A stretch of DNA of 64,000 nucleotides. Origin: Prochlorococcus sp. AG-347-M18. Its GTDB lineage: Bacteria > Cyanobacteriota > Cyanobacteriia > PCC-6307 > Cyanobiaceae. The translations under genes and the position numbers were made by a program. The DNA is taken from assembly GCA_003281165.1 (NCBI GenBank), contig QCCT01000006.1, positions 1 to 64,000 on the forward strand, given 5' to 3'. Position 1 is the stretch's first letter. Each line of letters opens with the position of its first letter. Below, one piece after another: positions 28,400 to 37,285 of this stretch. Below the pieces are notes generated by a model. That model saw only the letters and a list, made by a program, of their open reading frames with translations, was not told the DNA's origin and searched no databases.

Positions 28400-28699
28400 T
28401 TGAAATTAAATAAAAAGAAAAATTATTTTCGCAGAAGTTTTAGTAAATCAATTTCTTTTGTAATTTTCTTTATTTCATTAACTTTTTCAGAGGGTTATCT
28501 CCTAAATGCTGAATATGTACCAAAAGAATTAGAAATCGATACCTCAACTAAACCAGAAGAGGATGGTTCAGTTATTCCGACAAATCCATTTGAAATTGTG
28601 GAAATGATTAGGAGACAAAATAGTATGAATGATGCCACAAGTCCATCTGATGCTATTGACGATGCTTTAGAGTCTTTTAATAGTTCGGAGGAAAAATAA
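28400..28699 (+). CDS. Secreted or anchored small acidic protein, unknown
   Basis: A 99-residue protein with a basic N-terminus (KLNKKKNYFRRSF), a hydrophobic signal-like helix (ISFVIFFISLTFSEGYLLNA) and a short acidic, proline-containing mature part (DTSTKPEEDGSVIPTNPFE, then DDALESFNSSEEK). Signal cleavage after LNA near residue 37 is plausible. Start codon TTG. No family recognised. It is the first gene in a plus-strand run that continues to larC. Confidence 0.6.
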   Translation: MKLNKKKNYFRRSFSKSISFVIFFISLTFSEGYLLNAEYVPKELEIDTSTKPEEDGSVIPTNPFEIVEMIRRQNSMNDATSPSDAIDDALESFNSSEEK

Positions 28700-28738
28700 G
28701 AAATTCATTACGAAAAATTATCTTTTAAATTTTTGAAC

Positions 28739-29338
28739 ATGTTAAAAAACCCTATCCCGCAAGTTACTAACAAATTACAGTACAGAGCAATCGGTATTAT
28801 TAATGGTAAATTTACTCCTCATGATAGTGAGCAATTAAATAGAGGTTTTTTAATTGATAATAAAGGCGAAAAAATTGAAACAGTAGTCCTAGGTAAAGCA
28901 TTATCACTTTTAAAAAAGCATATTGACTTAAATAAAAGTTATTATTGGGTCGTTTATCCAAAGAATAAAAATACTCAAAACTTGCATTTACAAGTGGCAG
29001 GTATCTGGGATCCTTACAAACTGAATGATTTCCCAAATAATTCTTCAAAAACTAACTTCTCTAAATTGTTAAAAGAACTAGAGTTAGAAGATAATTATTT
29101 CTCTGTTAGAGGAGAATTAGTTTTTGTCAACACCAAAAAAAAAGAATTTGTAATAAAAATATGTTCAGATTCAAAGTTAAAGAATTTAAAAAATAAAAAT
29201 TTTAAATTGGTTATAAAAGGGGAGCTTTCTCTTCAACTTCTTAATTGTTTTGTAAGTTTAGATATCAATAGGGATGGAAATGCTTTGAAATTAATTAGCT
29301 ATGAAGTTATTGAAAAAGATCTTTCTGAAAATAACTAG
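28739..29338 (+). CDS. Conserved hypothetical protein
   Basis: A 199-residue soluble, basic and beta-rich protein (LQYRAIGIINGKFTPHDSEQ near the start; YYWVVYPKNKNTQNLHLQVA; YFSVRGELVFVNTKKKEFVI). The spacing of strands is reminiscent of small beta-barrel proteins, but I recognise no named domain and no catalytic motif. I chose the ATG at 28739; a TTG two codons earlier is also open. It is 39 bases after the secreted 99-residue protein gene and 52 bases before larC on the same strand. Confidence 0.65.
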   Translation: MLKNPIPQVTNKLQYRAIGIINGKFTPHDSEQLNRGFLIDNKGEKIETVVLGKALSLLKKHIDLNKSYYWVVYPKNKNTQNLHLQVAGIWDPYKLNDFPNNSSKTNFSKLLKELELEDNYFSVRGELVFVNTKKKEFVIKICSDSKLKNLKNKNFKLVIKGELSLQLLNCFVSLDINRDGNALKLISYEVIEKDLSENN

Positions 29339-29390
29339 AATGAAAGATTGATTTATATCGTAATTTTACTAATCAAAAGATTTTAGATTT

Positions 29391-30623
29391 ATGGAAGATA
29401 TTTTAATTGAATGTTCTCCTGGGATCTCTGGAGATATGTTGTTAGGAGCTTTTTATGATTTAGGTGTTCCTAAAAAGGTCATTGAACAACCACTTATTGA
29501 TCTTGGATTAAAGAGTTTTTATCATCTAGAGTTTAGAGAATCAAAAAGTTGTTCAATTCGAGGGATAAAGGCAAAGGTTAAGACTATTGATTCTAGTCCT
29601 GTAAAAAGGACTTGGAGAAGTATTAAAGAAGTTATTTCAAATGGGAACTTAGAAGATAAATTAAAAAAAATAATTTATGAAGTATTTGAATCTTTAGCAA
29701 TTGCTGAAGGAAAAGTTCATGGTATCGAATCTGAGGATGTTCATTTTCATGAAATTGGAGCTATAGATTCATTAGTGGATATAATCGGAGTATGTGCGGC
29801 ATTGAATTACTTAAATCCAAAGAAGGTTTATTGTAATGAACCAATGTTAGGAAAAGGTTTTGTTCAAACTGAACATGGAAAATTATCTGTACCATCTCCT
29901 GCTGTAATAGAGTTAATAAAACAAAAAAATATTAATGTTTTATCAAGTTTTGACTCAATAGAGGGCGAGCTATCTACACCAACTGGCATTGCTTTACTTT
30001 CTAATTTAGTTGCCTATTTACAACCCCCTTCAAAATATTCTATTAAGTCTTATGGAGTAGGTATAGGCAACCTAAAATTTCCTTTCCCTAATTTGGTAAG
30101 AGTTTATAAAATTACTTCATTTGAGGATTCTTCTACTAATGATAATGAACAAAATAATCCAAAGTGTGAAGAGATATGTGTCCAAGAAGCATGGATTGAC
30201 GACCAAACACCTGAAGATATATCTAATTTTGTAGAGAAACTTAGAATTGAAGGAGCTTTTGACGTTTCTTATCAAGCTATCAATATGAAAAAAAATAGAA
30301 TTGGATTTTCTATTCAAGCAATCTTACCAATAGAGAAAAAAGAACTTTTTAGACGATTATGGTTTGATTATTCCAATACTATTGGAGTTCGCGAAAGGAA
30401 CCAATCAAGATGGATATTACTTAGAAGGAGAGGAGAATGTTCAACTACTTTTGGCAATATAAAAGTTAAACAAACTTTGAAACCAGATGGATCAATAACT
30501 ATGAAACCAGAAAATGACGAGGTTTTGAGATTAAAAATTGAACATAAAATATCAACTGAGGAAATAAGAAAAATAATTAAAGAATCAAGTGAAAAATTTA
30601 AAGCATTTGAAAACTGGAAATGA
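29391..30623 (+). CDS. larC: LarC-type nickel insertion protein (DUF111)
   Basis: CTP-dependent cyclometallase of the LarC family, which inserts nickel into the pyridinium dithiocarboxylate cofactor of lactate racemase and related enzymes. The 410 residues contain the LarC N-terminal motif CSPGISGDMLLGAFYDLG, the VHFHEIGAIDSLVDIIGVC metal-binding stretch and ELSTPTGIALL, then the CTP-binding C-terminal domain. N- and C-terminal parts lie in one continuous frame, without the programmed frameshift known from Lactobacillus. No LarA, LarB or LarE is seen in the window, so the client enzyme is unknown. The last four bases overlap the next gene (ATGA). Confidence 0.88.
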   Translation: MEDILIECSPGISGDMLLGAFYDLGVPKKVIEQPLIDLGLKSFYHLEFRESKSCSIRGIKAKVKTIDSSPVKRTWRSIKEVISNGNLEDKLKKIIYEVFESLAIAEGKVHGIESEDVHFHEIGAIDSLVDIIGVCAALNYLNPKKVYCNEPMLGKGFVQTEHGKLSVPSPAVIELIKQKNINVLSSFDSIEGELSTPTGIALLSNLVAYLQPPSKYSIKSYGVGIGNLKFPFPNLVRVYKITSFEDSSTNDNEQNNPKCEEICVQEAWIDDQTPEDISNFVEKLRIEGAFDVSYQAINMKKNRIGFSIQAILPIEKKELFRRLWFDYSNTIGVRERNQSRWILLRRRGECSTTFGNIKVKQTLKPDGSITMKPENDEVLRLKIEHKISTEEIRKIIKESSEKFKAFENWK

Positions 30624-31576
30624 GATTTAACTTAAGTAATCAACCATATCTTAAATTCCTAAAAAAAATTAATTTTGGTTGTTTAAAGAGTATTTTTTTT
30701 ATTACAAGCTTGTCCTATTTTTGTATATATTTTTTTAATAATATTGATCAAATTTCTTTTGATGTCAATTTAGAAAGAAATGGAATTAATCTATTTTTAT
30801 CATTTTTATTTTGTATTTTAAGTATCTACCTAAACGCTTATGCATGGAAATATATTGTTAGATGGTTCGGGAAAGAATTTAAAAGTAATAATCTAGTCTC
30901 TTTTTATGTTTTAACCAATATTCTTAAATACGTTCCAGGAGGGGTTTGGCATTTTGTAGAAAGATTTAATTTTATAAAAAAAATAAGTAATCCTCAGATT
31001 GCTTTGTATTCGACACTTATAGAACCTTATTTTATGTTGAGTGGATCTTTTCTCTTGGCATCGATGGGATTGATTTTTTCACCATTTTATATTTTTTTAA
31101 TTGTTCCTTTGGTATTCCTAAATAGGAAATTTATTTTTCTGATATTAAAAATATTAAGGTCTCTTAAGGGAAAAGTATTTGAGGTCTTGAGACTTCCAAT
31201 TTCTAAGGACCAATTTGAAGAGAGAATAAACATAATTTCATTTTTCCCTACTAAAGCTTTATTTCTTGAAATTGGATTTGTTTTATCTAAATTTATTGGT
31301 TTTTATATTTGCTTAAATACTTTTTATGCGAGTAATACTCTGAACATTATATTTTTATTGGTAATCTTTTCTTTGTCATGGTCTTTAGGCTTGGTAGTCC
31401 CAGCAGCTCCAGGAGGAGTTGGTGTTTTTGAGGCTTGCCTCCTTTTATTTGTAGGCAAAAGTATTCCACAAAATATAATTATCATTAGTTTAGTTTATTT
31501 TAGGGTTATATCTACCTCGGCAGATTTGTTCTTAAGCCTACCTTTCGTAATAAGAAAACTTTATAAAAGAATTTAG
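30620..31576 (+). CDS. UPF0104/LPG-synthase-like integral membrane protein
   Basis: The 318 residues form about eight hydrophobic segments. The family signature VPAAPGGVGVFEACLLLF near residues 268-285 and ILKYVPGGVWHF near 108-119 match the membrane flippase-like region of lysylphosphatidylglycerol synthase, known alone as UPF0104. The soluble aminoacyltransferase domain is absent, so this is not itself a lysyl-PG synthase. A role in lipid or glycolipid flipping is inferred. It overlaps larC by four bases and the convergent iron permease by four. Confidence 0.82.
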   Translation: MRFNLSNQPYLKFLKKINFGCLKSIFFITSLSYFCIYFFNNIDQISFDVNLERNGINLFLSFLFCILSIYLNAYAWKYIVRWFGKEFKSNNLVSFYVLTNILKYVPGGVWHFVERFNFIKKISNPQIALYSTLIEPYFMLSGSFLLASMGLIFSPFYIFLIVPLVFLNRKFIFLILKILRSLKGKVFEVLRLPISKDQFEERINIISFFPTKALFLEIGFVLSKFIGFYICLNTFYASNTLNIIFLLVIFSLSWSLGLVVPAAPGGVGVFEACLLLFVGKSIPQNIIIISLVYFRVISTSADLFLSLPFVIRKLYKRI

Positions 31577-33111
31577 TTTTTTTTCTCTAAACTTGGTATC
31601 AAAGTTATTGAAGCAAAAAGGCCTAAAGTCATGATAATAATCGCTGGTAATATTGCCTCTACCATTCTTTCATCTCCAGCATATTGATATATCCTCACAG
31701 ATAATGTATCAAAATCAAATGGTCTCAAAATAAAGGTCATGGGTAATTCTTTTATCGTGTCTACAAAAACTAAAAGTGATCCCACGAATATTGGCCCCTG
31801 AAGAAGAGGAAGATGAATTCTTTTGATGATGCCCAGCCAATTCTCTCCTAGTCCAAGTGCAGCTTCATCTAGACTAGGAGAAATTCTCTCAAGACTTGAA
31901 TCAATAGAACCCTTAGAAATAGTTAGAAATCGAACAAGATAACCCCAAATTAGTAAGCAAATAGCAATGAAATTCAATTTTGGAGAAGAAATGCTTATTA
32001 ATGATAAAGCTAATACAGTGCCTGGAATTGCATAACCTATTCCCGCAAGGTTTGTTATTAATCCTAGTAATAAGCTTTTATTTGGACGTCTAGCTAAGGA
32101 AATTATTAAGGAAAATAACATCGTTATTAATGCAGTAAAAAATCCTAGACTTATGGTCCTGAATGATAGGGTAAGCAATTCTCCTGATAACCCTTTTTGA
32201 ATTTGATCGATATTGAGCAGAACCCAAAAACATGGAATTCCAAAAGAGAAAATTGGTGGAATTAAAGATATTGTGATTGCTAAAAGAGCTCTTGTTTTTT
32301 TTAATTCCCACCCTTGAGAATCTTTTGATGCAGGATTTTCACTCCACCGCTTTGATTTTCTTCTCGAGAATTTTTCAAAAATAATTAAAGTGAAAATTAT
32401 TAATAAAGCTACCAAAGACAGTCCAATAGCACTTTTTGGATTACCCTCAATTATCCAGTTTTCCGCTATACCTGTAGAAATACTTGGAATATTTAATAAT
32501 GCAAATGTTCCCAATTCATTCATTACTTCCATACACATTAAACTTATGCCTGTTATTAGTGCTGGTAACGCCATTGGAAAAGCGATTTTAAAGAAGCTCC
32601 TCCACGGCCCAACTCCTAATCCTCTACTTGCATTGATTTGATTAACTCCAAATTTATTAAAACTTTCGTTAGCAAGAATGAATACATATGGATAAGTAGA
32701 AATTGAGAGTATTAATACCCCCCACCATAAACCTGTTACTTGATACCCAAAAATACTTCCTAAATCCTGCAAAACAGCAGTTATTAGGTATGCTGGGGCG
32801 GCTAGTGGAATGAGCTGACAAATACGGAGAACTTTTCTGAACTTAAAATCACAATTTGAAAGTAACCATCCATTTAAAGTGCCTAATCCTCCCCCAAAAA
32901 AACTTGTTAGTACTAAAACTTTTAAAGTTTCTAATACCTCTTCTCCTCCAGCAATGCCTAATGAAAAATTCCCACTTACAACATATTGGACTCCTTCAAG
33001 AAGAAAATTGGAAATTGGAATGATTACTAAAAGTGCAACAATAAACGAAGTAAAATAAAAAAGTTTTAATTCGGTTAATGCTTTTTTAAATCCTTTAATA
33101 AGTATTTTCAA
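31573..33111 (-). CDS. futB: Iron(III) ABC transporter permease (FbpB/FutB-like)
   Basis: Two-domain inner-membrane permease for ferric iron uptake. The 512 residues are a duplicated permease with about 12 helices and two copies of the EAA-like loop: ASRGLGVGPWRSFFKIAFPM in the first half and AALGLGENWLGIIKRIHLP in the second. This fused form is typical of the FbpB/FutB class. The ATPase and periplasmic binding protein are not adjacent. Start codon TTG. Upstream on the same strand lies a CobW-type metal GTPase. Confidence 0.85.
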   Translation of the reverse strand: MKILIKGFKKALTELKLFYFTSFIVALLVIIPISNFLLEGVQYVVSGNFSLGIAGGEEVLETLKVLVLTSFFGGGLGTLNGWLLSNCDFKFRKVLRICQLIPLAAPAYLITAVLQDLGSIFGYQVTGLWWGVLILSISTYPYVFILANESFNKFGVNQINASRGLGVGPWRSFFKIAFPMALPALITGISLMCMEVMNELGTFALLNIPSISTGIAENWIIEGNPKSAIGLSLVALLIIFTLIIFEKFSRRKSKRWSENPASKDSQGWELKKTRALLAITISLIPPIFSFGIPCFWVLLNIDQIQKGLSGELLTLSFRTISLGFFTALITMLFSLIISLARRPNKSLLLGLITNLAGIGYAIPGTVLALSLISISSPKLNFIAICLLIWGYLVRFLTISKGSIDSSLERISPSLDEAALGLGENWLGIIKRIHLPLLQGPIFVGSLLVFVDTIKELPMTFILRPFDFDTLSVRIYQYAGDERMVEAILPAIIIMTLGLFASITLIPSLEKKN

Positions 33112-33139
33112 AAATTAATTAAATCCTAATATGTAAACA

Positions 33140-34183
33140 CTAATCTGTACTAAATCTACATGATGAAAGTTGATTCTTAATAGTTTGATGATCTAAGTTT
33201 TTACCAATTAATACTATCTTATTAGATTTTTCTTTTGTCCATTCTTCATCATCTAGAGAAAATCGTTTTCCAGATAGGTGAAAAATGTGTTTTCTATCAC
33301 TTTCCATAAACCATAATATTCCTTTCGCTCTAAATACATTTTGTGAGATTTGATTATCTAAGAAATATTGAAACTTCCTTAAGGAGAATGGTTCAAATGT
33401 CTCATAAGAAACAGATGTAAAGCCTTCTATATTATTCAAATCGTGAGAATGGGGAGAGTGTTCGTGAGAATGGGAAGAGTGATCGTGAGAATGGGAAGAG
33501 TGATCGTGAGAATGGGAAGAGTTATCGTTTGAATTTTGTTCTATATTTTTTTTATTTTTCTCGAATTCAAAAGTATCCGTCTCAAATAGACCCACGCTCA
33601 TTATTGTATGTAATGCAACTTCACTATTAGTTGATCTCAAAATCCTTGGTTCTTTTTTAATTTTATTTATAAACTCCTCTATTTTCTTTAATTGTTTTTC
33701 ATTTACTAAATCAGTTTTATTAAGAAGAAGGATATCTCCGTATAAAATTTGAGAATAGGCGACACTTGTATTATTAATTTCAAAATCAAAATTTTCTCCA
33801 TCAATGACAGTGATGATTGAATCTAATCTTACTTTTTCCCTAAGATCTCCAGCTGCAAAAGTCATGGCTACTGGTAATGGATCTGCTAGCCCAGTAGTTT
33901 CGACAATCAAATAGTCTATTTTTTCAGATCTTTCTAAAACTTTAGATACTGTATTTAATAATTCACCATTAATAGAGCAACATATACAGCCATTATTTAA
34001 TTCGATCATATCTTCTGAACCTTCTATTATTAAGTCATTATCTATTCCTATCTCCCCAAATTCATTAACCAAAACAGCTGTTTTAAGCCCAACTTGATTT
34101 TTTAAAATATGATTTAAAAGCGTAGTTTTGCCAGAACCTAAAAATCCACTAATAATCGTAACAGGTAACAACTTTTTAGACAT
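33140..34183 (-). CDS. CobW/COG0523 GTPase, histidine-rich metallochaperone
   Basis: P-loop GTPase of the CobW/ZNG1 family, which delivers Zn or Co to client proteins. The 347 residues show GFLGSGKTTLL at 13-23, the metal-binding CICC at 66-69 in the NNGCICCSI motif, ETTGLADP and NKTDLV. A CobW C-terminal domain follows. Between them (about residues 220-248) is a His-rich loop built from repeated HSHDHSS units, a likely metal reservoir. The client and metal are not determined; Zn is the common case. Confidence 0.9.
   Translation of the reverse strand: MSKKLLPVTIISGFLGSGKTTLLNHILKNQVGLKTAVLVNEFGEIGIDNDLIIEGSEDMIELNNGCICCSINGELLNTVSKVLERSEKIDYLIVETTGLADPLPVAMTFAAGDLREKVRLDSIITVIDGENFDFEINNTSVAYSQILYGDILLLNKTDLVNEKQLKKIEEFINKIKKEPRILRSTNSEVALHTIMSVGLFETDTFEFEKNKKNIEQNSNDNSSHSHDHSSHSHDHSSHSHEHSPHSHDLNNIEGFTSVSYETFEPFSLRKFQYFLDNQISQNVFRAKGILWFMESDRKHIFHLSGKRFSLDDEEWTKEKSNKIVLIGKNLDHQTIKNQLSSCRFSTD
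33441..33524. repeat. Four 21-bp tandem repeats encoding the His-rich loop
   Basis: The unit TCGTGAGAATGGGAAGAGTG is repeated four times with a 21-base period (33441, 33462, 33483, 33504); the first copy carries small changes. Each unit encodes seven residues (HSHDHSS) of the CobW-family GTPase on the minus strand. Because the period is a multiple of three, copy-number changes keep the frame and vary only the number of histidines. Confidence 0.9.
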
Positions 34184-34224
34184 TTTGACGAATTTTTTAA
34201 GTGAATGAATTTAAATTTGTAATT

Positions 34225-34515
34225 TTATTGATCGAAAACTTTATTAATTTCTGAAGCTAATCTTTGATCCAGATTTGTTATGCCCCCCAAATCATGAGTA
34301 GTTAACCTTATTATTACTTTTGAATAAACGTTTTCCCAGTAAGGATGATGGTTATATTTTTCGCAGATTAAAGCAATTTTAGTCATAAATGAGAAGGCTT
34401 CAATAAAATTAAAAAATTTAAATTCTCTCTGGATTTGTTCATTGTTAATTTCCCAGCCGGGTATTTTGACAACTAATTCTTTCAATTCTTCATCTTGTAA
34501 AAGGAAAGGTTTCAT
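34225..34515 (-). CDS. phhB: Pterin-4a-carbinolamine dehydratase
   Basis: PCD/DCoH-family enzyme that dehydrates 4a-hydroxy-pterins; in bacteria without phenylalanine hydroxylase it often acts in pterin recycling or molybdopterin-related steps. The 96 residues contain the conserved YNHHPYWENVYSKVIIRLTT split motif with the catalytic histidines, and THDLGGITNLD at the C-terminus. Full length with an ATG start. It lies 13 bases after yjbQ and 41 bases before the CobW gene on the same strand. Confidence 0.92.
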   Translation of the reverse strand: MKPFLLQDEELKELVVKIPGWEINNEQIQREFKFFNFIEAFSFMTKIALICEKYNHHPYWENVYSKVIIRLTTHDLGGITNLDQRLASEINKVFDQ

Positions 34516-34528
34516 TAAATGATTAATA

Positions 34529-35014
34529 TTAGTTCTTATTAATTACATTATAAATATTTTGCCTCTTCTCACCAATAATATGTACATTTAAAACCCTTTC
34601 TTTTTGATCAAATCTATGTTCCCATAAATAAACTGCTTGCCATGTACCAAGCATAATAATGCCCTCCTGAAAACTTAAAGATAAACAAGTGTTTGTTAAA
34701 GATGTTTTAATATGAGCTGGCATATCGTCAGCTCCTTCTTGATAATGTTGATAAGAAATTTCTTCTCTATTTTTGGATAAAGTTAAGTAGGAATTATACG
34801 GGACTATAGATTGTATATATTTTTTTAAGTCTCTTAGTACGTTTGGATCAGCATTCTCATTAATAGTTAAGCTGCAACTGGTATGAAGTGAAGTTAAATT
34901 TAAAATTCCTGAATCAAAATTATTTTTTTCAATAAATAAATTCAAATCATTGGTTATGTCAATAAAACCCTCACCATTAGTTTTAAATTCTAATTTTGAA
35001 AATATTTGTTCCAT
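34529..35014 (-). CDS. yjbQ: YjbQ/UPF0047 family protein
   Basis: Small beta-rich protein of the YjbQ family, reported to have weak thiamine-phosphate synthase activity in E. coli; its main role is unclear. The 161 residues have SLHTSCSLTINENADPNVLR and a later MPAHIKTSLTNTCLSL followed by GTWQAVYLWEHR, which form the conserved His-rich site. It has an ATG start. Upstream of it (35015-35122) is about 108 AT-rich bases with no gene. Confidence 0.9.
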   Translation of the reverse strand: MEQIFSKLEFKTNGEGFIDITNDLNLFIEKNNFDSGILNLTSLHTSCSLTINENADPNVLRDLKKYIQSIVPYNSYLTLSKNREEISYQHYQEGADDMPAHIKTSLTNTCLSLSFQEGIIMLGTWQAVYLWEHRFDQKERVLNVHIIGEKRQNIYNVINKN

Positions 35015-35122
35015 ACAAATAAAAACTCAATATATTAGATATTCTATTATGGATAAACAATGTATGTTTTATGCAAACATCAAAATTTTTATCTTAAGAT
35101 GAATTAAATTTATATATAAATT

Positions 35123-36628
35123 TTGGCGGAAATTCAATGGAATAAGCTGGGAGCTTATCTTAAAGAAACTCAAATATTAGGTTCCATCCAAAATACGCTT
35201 TATTGGGATCAGAATACTGGGATGCCCAAGAAAGGAGCTTCTTGGAGGTCTGAACAACTTACCTACATTGCAAAAAATTTGCATAAGAGAAATTCTTCTG
35301 AAGAATTTTTTAATTTAATACAATCTGCTAAAAATGAATTATTAGATACTGAACAAGATTCTGATAATCAACTCTCTATTAAAGGAAAAGAAAGAAATAT
35401 TAATCTTTTAATTAAGGAATTTAATAGAGCCAAAAATTTAGATCCTAAATTAGTTGAGTCTTTAGCAAAGGCAAAATCTAAAGGATATGAAAGTTGGCAA
35501 GAAGCTAAGAAAAAATCAGATTTTAAAGTTTTTCTCCCATTCTTTGAAGAACTAGTCAAATTACGGATTGAAGAGGCGAAACAAATATCAGATCAATATT
35601 CACCATGGGAGACTCTTGCCCAACCCTTTGAGCCTGAAATAACTTTAAAGTGGTTGAATAAAATGTTTCAGCCTTTGAAAGATACTCTCCCAGAATTGAT
35701 TAAAGGAATTAGCAAGTCAAAGAAATATCATTGGGATTTAAGTCCAGAATCTCAACAAAATTTATGTTCTAAATTACTTGATGAGTTTGGTAGAGATAAA
35801 GATCTAGTTGTTGTTGGCAAATCTCCCCATCCTTTTTCGATTACTTTAGGGCCTAATGATTATAGGATCACTACACGAATCGTTTTAGGTGAACCACTTT
35901 CAAGTTTTTTAGCAACTGCTCATGAGTGGGGGCATTCAATTTATGAGCAAGGTCTGCCATCTCAAAGTCATCAATGGTTTGCTTGGCCTTTAGGTCAAGC
36001 AACTTCTATGGGTATACATGAAAGTCAGTCTTTATTTTGGGAAAATAGAATAGTTAAATCCAAATCTTTTTCGAAAAGATTCTTTAAAAAATTCGTTTCA
36101 GCTGGATGTACGTTAAATAATTATTTTGAACTCTGGAAATCTATTAATCATTTGGAAGCAGGATTAAATAGGGTTGAAGCAGATGAATTGACCTATGGTT
36201 TACACATCCTGATTAGAACTGAACTTGAAATAGATTTAATTGAGGGAGGGTTACCTGCTGAGGATATTCCAACTGAGTGGAATAAAAGATATGGTGAATT
36301 GTTAGGAATAAAACCATCTAATGATTCAGAAGGTTGTCTTCAAGATGTTCATTGGAGTGAAGGTGCCTTTGGATATTTCCCCTCATATTTGTTAGGACAT
36401 CTTATAAGTGCACAAATATCTAATCAAATGGAAAAAGATGTTGGTTTGATTGATAATGTAATTGAAAATGGTGAATATCAAAAAATCATCTCATGGTTAA
36501 AAAATAACATACACAAACATGGCAGATCAGTTAACTCTATGGAGTTAGTAAGAACAGTCACAAATGAAGAACTATCTCCAAATTATTTTATTAATCATTT
36601 ACGATCTAAAAGAGATGATTTTTGCTGA
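35123..36628 (+). CDS. Carboxypeptidase Taq (M32 metallopeptidase)
   Basis: Zinc carboxypeptidase of the M32 family. The 501 residues hold the metal motif HEWGH (about residue 266) in TAHEWGHSIYEQ, followed by the family-specific HESQSLFWEN that carries the third ligand region. The N-terminal helical part (LKETQILGSIQNTLYWDQNT, MPKKGASWRSEQL) is typical. The start is TTG at 35123; there is no in-frame ATG nearby. Cytosolic peptide turnover is the usual role. Confidence 0.93.
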   Translation: MAEIQWNKLGAYLKETQILGSIQNTLYWDQNTGMPKKGASWRSEQLTYIAKNLHKRNSSEEFFNLIQSAKNELLDTEQDSDNQLSIKGKERNINLLIKEFNRAKNLDPKLVESLAKAKSKGYESWQEAKKKSDFKVFLPFFEELVKLRIEEAKQISDQYSPWETLAQPFEPEITLKWLNKMFQPLKDTLPELIKGISKSKKYHWDLSPESQQNLCSKLLDEFGRDKDLVVVGKSPHPFSITLGPNDYRITTRIVLGEPLSSFLATAHEWGHSIYEQGLPSQSHQWFAWPLGQATSMGIHESQSLFWENRIVKSKSFSKRFFKKFVSAGCTLNNYFELWKSINHLEAGLNRVEADELTYGLHILIRTELEIDLIEGGLPAEDIPTEWNKRYGELLGIKPSNDSEGCLQDVHWSEGAFGYFPSYLLGHLISAQISNQMEKDVGLIDNVIENGEYQKIISWLKNNIHKHGRSVNSMELVRTVTNEELSPNYFINHLRSKRDDFC

Positions 36629-36691
36629 AAAATTACTTTTAAAGAATTTGTTTGAGTGTGAGGATGTAAGATAAACAAAAATAATTTTTTG

Positions 36692-37279
36692 ATGGCAAAT
36701 CTTAATCAACCCCCAAGTAGGGTTACACCTAATTTATTGCATATACTAAATGCTTTCACTGATAGCTCAAATTCAATAGTTAATACTATTGTTGAATTGA
36801 ATTCTAATACAATAAATAAATATGAATTAATTACAGAAACGGGTCATCTTAAACTTGATAGGGTGGGTTATTCATCACTTGCTTATCCATTCGCTTATGG
36901 ATGTATACCAAGGACTTGGGATGAAGATGGAGATCCGCTTGATATAGAAATTGTTGGAGTAACTGAACCGTTAATACCCGGATCTATAGTAGAGGCTAGG
37001 ATTATTGGGGTGATGAAATTTGATGATGGCGGAGAGGTTGACGACAAGGTGATAGCAGTTCTTGCAGATGATAAAAGAATGGATCATATCTCAAGTTTTG
37101 AAGATCTTGGGGAGCATTGGCTAAAAGAAACAAAGTATTATTGGGAACACTATAAAGATCTAAAAAAGCCAGGAACATGTACTGTCAATGGTTTTTTTGG
37201 GATAGAAGAAGCTGTTCAAGTAATTAAAGATTGTGAAGATAGATATAAAAAAGAAATTGATCCTAAATTAATAAATTAG
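36692..37279 (+). CDS. ppa: Inorganic pyrophosphatase, catalytically complete
   Basis: Family I soluble pyrophosphatase that pulls biosynthetic reactions forward by hydrolysing PPi. In the 195 residues from ATG, the active-site set is intact relative to E. coli Ppa: KYE at 43-45, the DGDPLD cluster with Asp79, Asp81 and Asp84, Asp111/Asp112 and Asp118-Lys119, and HYKDL with Tyr154-Lys155. There is an unusual 30-residue N-terminal extension before the core. A second, degenerate homologue is at 52020. Ends seven bases from the convergent hemC. Confidence 0.92.
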   Translation: MANLNQPPSRVTPNLLHILNAFTDSSNSIVNTIVELNSNTINKYELITETGHLKLDRVGYSSLAYPFAYGCIPRTWDEDGDPLDIEIVGVTEPLIPGSIVEARIIGVMKFDDGGEVDDKVIAVLADDKRMDHISSFEDLGEHWLKETKYYWEHYKDLKKPGTCTVNGFFGIEEAVQVIKDCEDRYKKEIDPKLIN

Positions 37280-37285
37280 CTAATT

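Noticed and set aside
33441-33524. Direct repeats that could suggest a CRISPR array
   Set aside because: Contiguous 21-base units with no spacers, in frame inside a coding gene.
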